NCBI GenBank assembly: GCA_023424585.1
Contig: JAFADT010000752.1
Location: 1-7,097 of the forward strand
DNA: 7,097 bases
Source of the DNA: Pseudomonadota bacterium
GTDB lineage: Bacteria > Myxococcota > Myxococcia > Myxococcales > Myxococcaceae
Direction: 5' to 3'
Both the position numbers and the translations under genes were made by a program. The number at the start of each line of letters is the position of its first letter. The stretch's first letter is position 1. Shown in pieces: positions 6,093-7,097 of the stretch. The notes under the pieces are model-generated. The model made no database searches. It worked only from the letters and a program-made list of their open reading frames with translations, and was not told the DNA's origin.

Positions 6093-7097
6093 ATGCCACG
6101 CATCGCGCTGTTCGGATTCGGCAAGCACCTGTGGCCCAGCGTGGAGCGCACCCGCCACTTCTACGAGCGCGCGCTCTCCTCGCGCTTCTCGCTGGTGTGC
6201 GTGGACGAGGACGCGCCCCTCCCGGGTGACGTGGAGGCGGTGCTGTCCTTCAACAGCCGGCGCACCTGGCTGGAGCGTCCGCGCGTGGACCTGCCCCATG
6301 TGTTCGCCATGCACGGCGGCCCCATCCTGGACCAGGGCTTCCTCGCCGCGCATCTGGACCGGCTGGAGCGCACCGACGCGCTGCTCATCAACTGCACGTC
6401 CGACGCCGCCATCTTCCGAGACGTCTTCGACGGCCCCACCCCGCACCTGTGCCACCTGCCCCTGCCCGTGGACCCCGGCGTCTTCCACCCGCGCGAGCGC
6501 CAGGAGTGCCGGGAGCTGCTGGGCGTCGAGGGCTACGACGTCGTCGTGGGCTTCGTGGGGCGGCTGGTGCCGCAGAAGAACGCGCACCTGTTCCTGCGCA
6601 TGCTGGCCCGGCTGCGCGAGCGCCTGCACCCGCGCCGCGTGGCCGGCGTGGTGGTGGGCAACTACTGGGTGGACTACCCCGTGCTGGGCTACACGCCCGG
6701 CTACCAGCAGGAGCTGGGCCGCGTCATCACCGCGCTGGGCCTGGGCGAGGACCTCTTCTACTTCCCCGCCAACCTCACGGACGAGGACCTCGCCTCCACC
6801 TACGGCGCGCTGGACGTCCTGGTCCACCCCACGCACTCCATCGACGAGAACTTCGGCTACACCCCCGTGGAGGCCATGGCGTGCGGCACGCCCGTGGTGG
6901 GCGCGGCCTACGGCGGCCTGAAGGACACCGTCCGCCCAGGCGAGACGGGCTTCCTCATGCCCACGTGGACCACGCGCACGGGGCTGCGCTCGGACGTGCT
7001 GGGCGGCGTGGAGGCCATCGCGCGCGTGCTCACGGAGCCGGGCCTGCGCCAGCGCCTGTCGGAAGGGGCCGTGCGCCGCGCGGCCACCCACCATGGC
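6093..7097 (+). CDS. GT4-type (GT-B fold) glycosyltransferase, 3'-truncated by the window edge
   Basis: The first 335 residues of a retaining, nucleotide-sugar-dependent glycosyltransferase are visible, with no stop before base 7097. The N-terminal acceptor domain begins MPRIALFGFGKHLWPS, a Rossmann-like beta-strand and Gly-rich loop. The C-terminal donor domain starts near 148 (YDVVVGFVGRLVPQKN) with the usual Arg157 and Lys162 phosphate-contacting positions. The EX7E motif is complete: Glu252 and Glu260 in ENFGYTPVE, followed by AMACGTPVVGAAYGGLKDTV and GETGFLMP. Family members usually have 370-420 residues, so roughly 40-80 are missing. There is no signal peptide, so it is probably cytoplasmic or membrane-associated and acts on a lipid-linked or small acceptor. 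The start is fixed by GAGGAG 8 bases upstream. It diverges from the kinase operon, and its donor and acceptor sugars cannot be deduced. Confidence 0.92.
   Translation, partial: MPRIALFGFGKHLWPSVERTRHFYERALSSRFSLVCVDEDAPLPGDVEAVLSFNSRRTWLERPRVDLPHVFAMHGGPILDQGFLAAHLDRLERTDALLINCTSDAAIFRDVFDGPTPHLCHLPLPVDPGVFHPRERQECRELLGVEGYDVVVGFVGRLVPQKNAHLFLRMLARLRERLHPRRVAGVVVGNYWVDYPVLGYTPGYQQELGRVITALGLGEDLFYFPANLTDEDLASTYGALDVLVHPTHSIDENFGYTPVEAMACGTPVVGAAYGGLKDTVRPGETGFLMPTWTTRTGLRSDVLGGVEAIARVLTEPGLRQRLSEGAVRRAATHHG

Noticed and set aside
5439..7094. A 551-codon - strand open frame across the glycosyltransferase and the intergenic region.
   Set aside because: It overlaps two genes with complete catalytic motifs and encodes a compositionally biased chain without recognisable domains.
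1..7097. Mobile elements, CRISPR arrays, tRNA or rRNA genes, phage genes.
   Set aside because: No transposase or integrase motifs, terminal inverted repeats, regularly spaced repeats or RNA gene signatures were recognised. Base composition looks uniform across the window.

Overview
The window is 7.1 kb of very GC-rich DNA (roughly 70% by eye) with strong G/C third-position codon bias. It holds five clearly coding genes, two of them cut by the window edges. The base composition, the C39-peptidase ABC exporter paired with HlyD-type adaptors, and the abundance of envelope and carbohydrate genes fit a myxobacterium such as a Corallococcus or Myxococcus relative. That assignment is an inference from style; no taxonomic marker gene is present.

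Region 1 (1-3635, + strand) is the distal part of an export operon. In order it has the C-terminal end of an RND/AcrA-like periplasmic adaptor, a second HlyD-type adaptor with an N-terminal membrane anchor, and a peptidase-containing ABC transporter (PCAT). The PCAT has an intact C39 cysteine protease, a six-helix membrane domain and a complete ATPase. In known systems of this type the C39 domain removes a double-glycine leader from a small peptide (bacteriocin, lanthipeptide or similar), and the ATPase drives export through the adaptor and a TolC-like pore. No precursor peptide, maturation enzyme or outer-membrane channel is visible here, so they would have to lie upstream of base 1 or elsewhere.

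Region 2 (3648-5626, - strand) converges on the export operon, with only 12 bases between the stop codons. It is a two-gene operon: first an aminoglycoside-phosphotransferase/fructosamine-kinase-fold small-molecule kinase, then, 11 bases later, a lipoprotein NodB-type polysaccharide deacetylase. A hairpin spans both convergent stop codons. A candidate ECF-sigma promoter and two short palindromes lie upstream of the kinase gene.

Region 3 (5627-6092) is a 466-base divergent intergenic region without a credible gene. It carries candidate promoters for both sides. Region 4 (6093-7097, + strand, cut by the window end) is a GT-B glycosyltransferase of the GT4 type, with a strong Shine-Dalgarno sequence and a plausible sigma-70-like promoter.

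The exporter forms one functional unit. The kinase/deacetylase pair and the glycosyltransferase point to carbohydrate or envelope chemistry, but nothing in the sequence ties them to the exporter. The most notable observation is a 37-base exact in-frame repeat shared by the two otherwise divergent adaptor genes.
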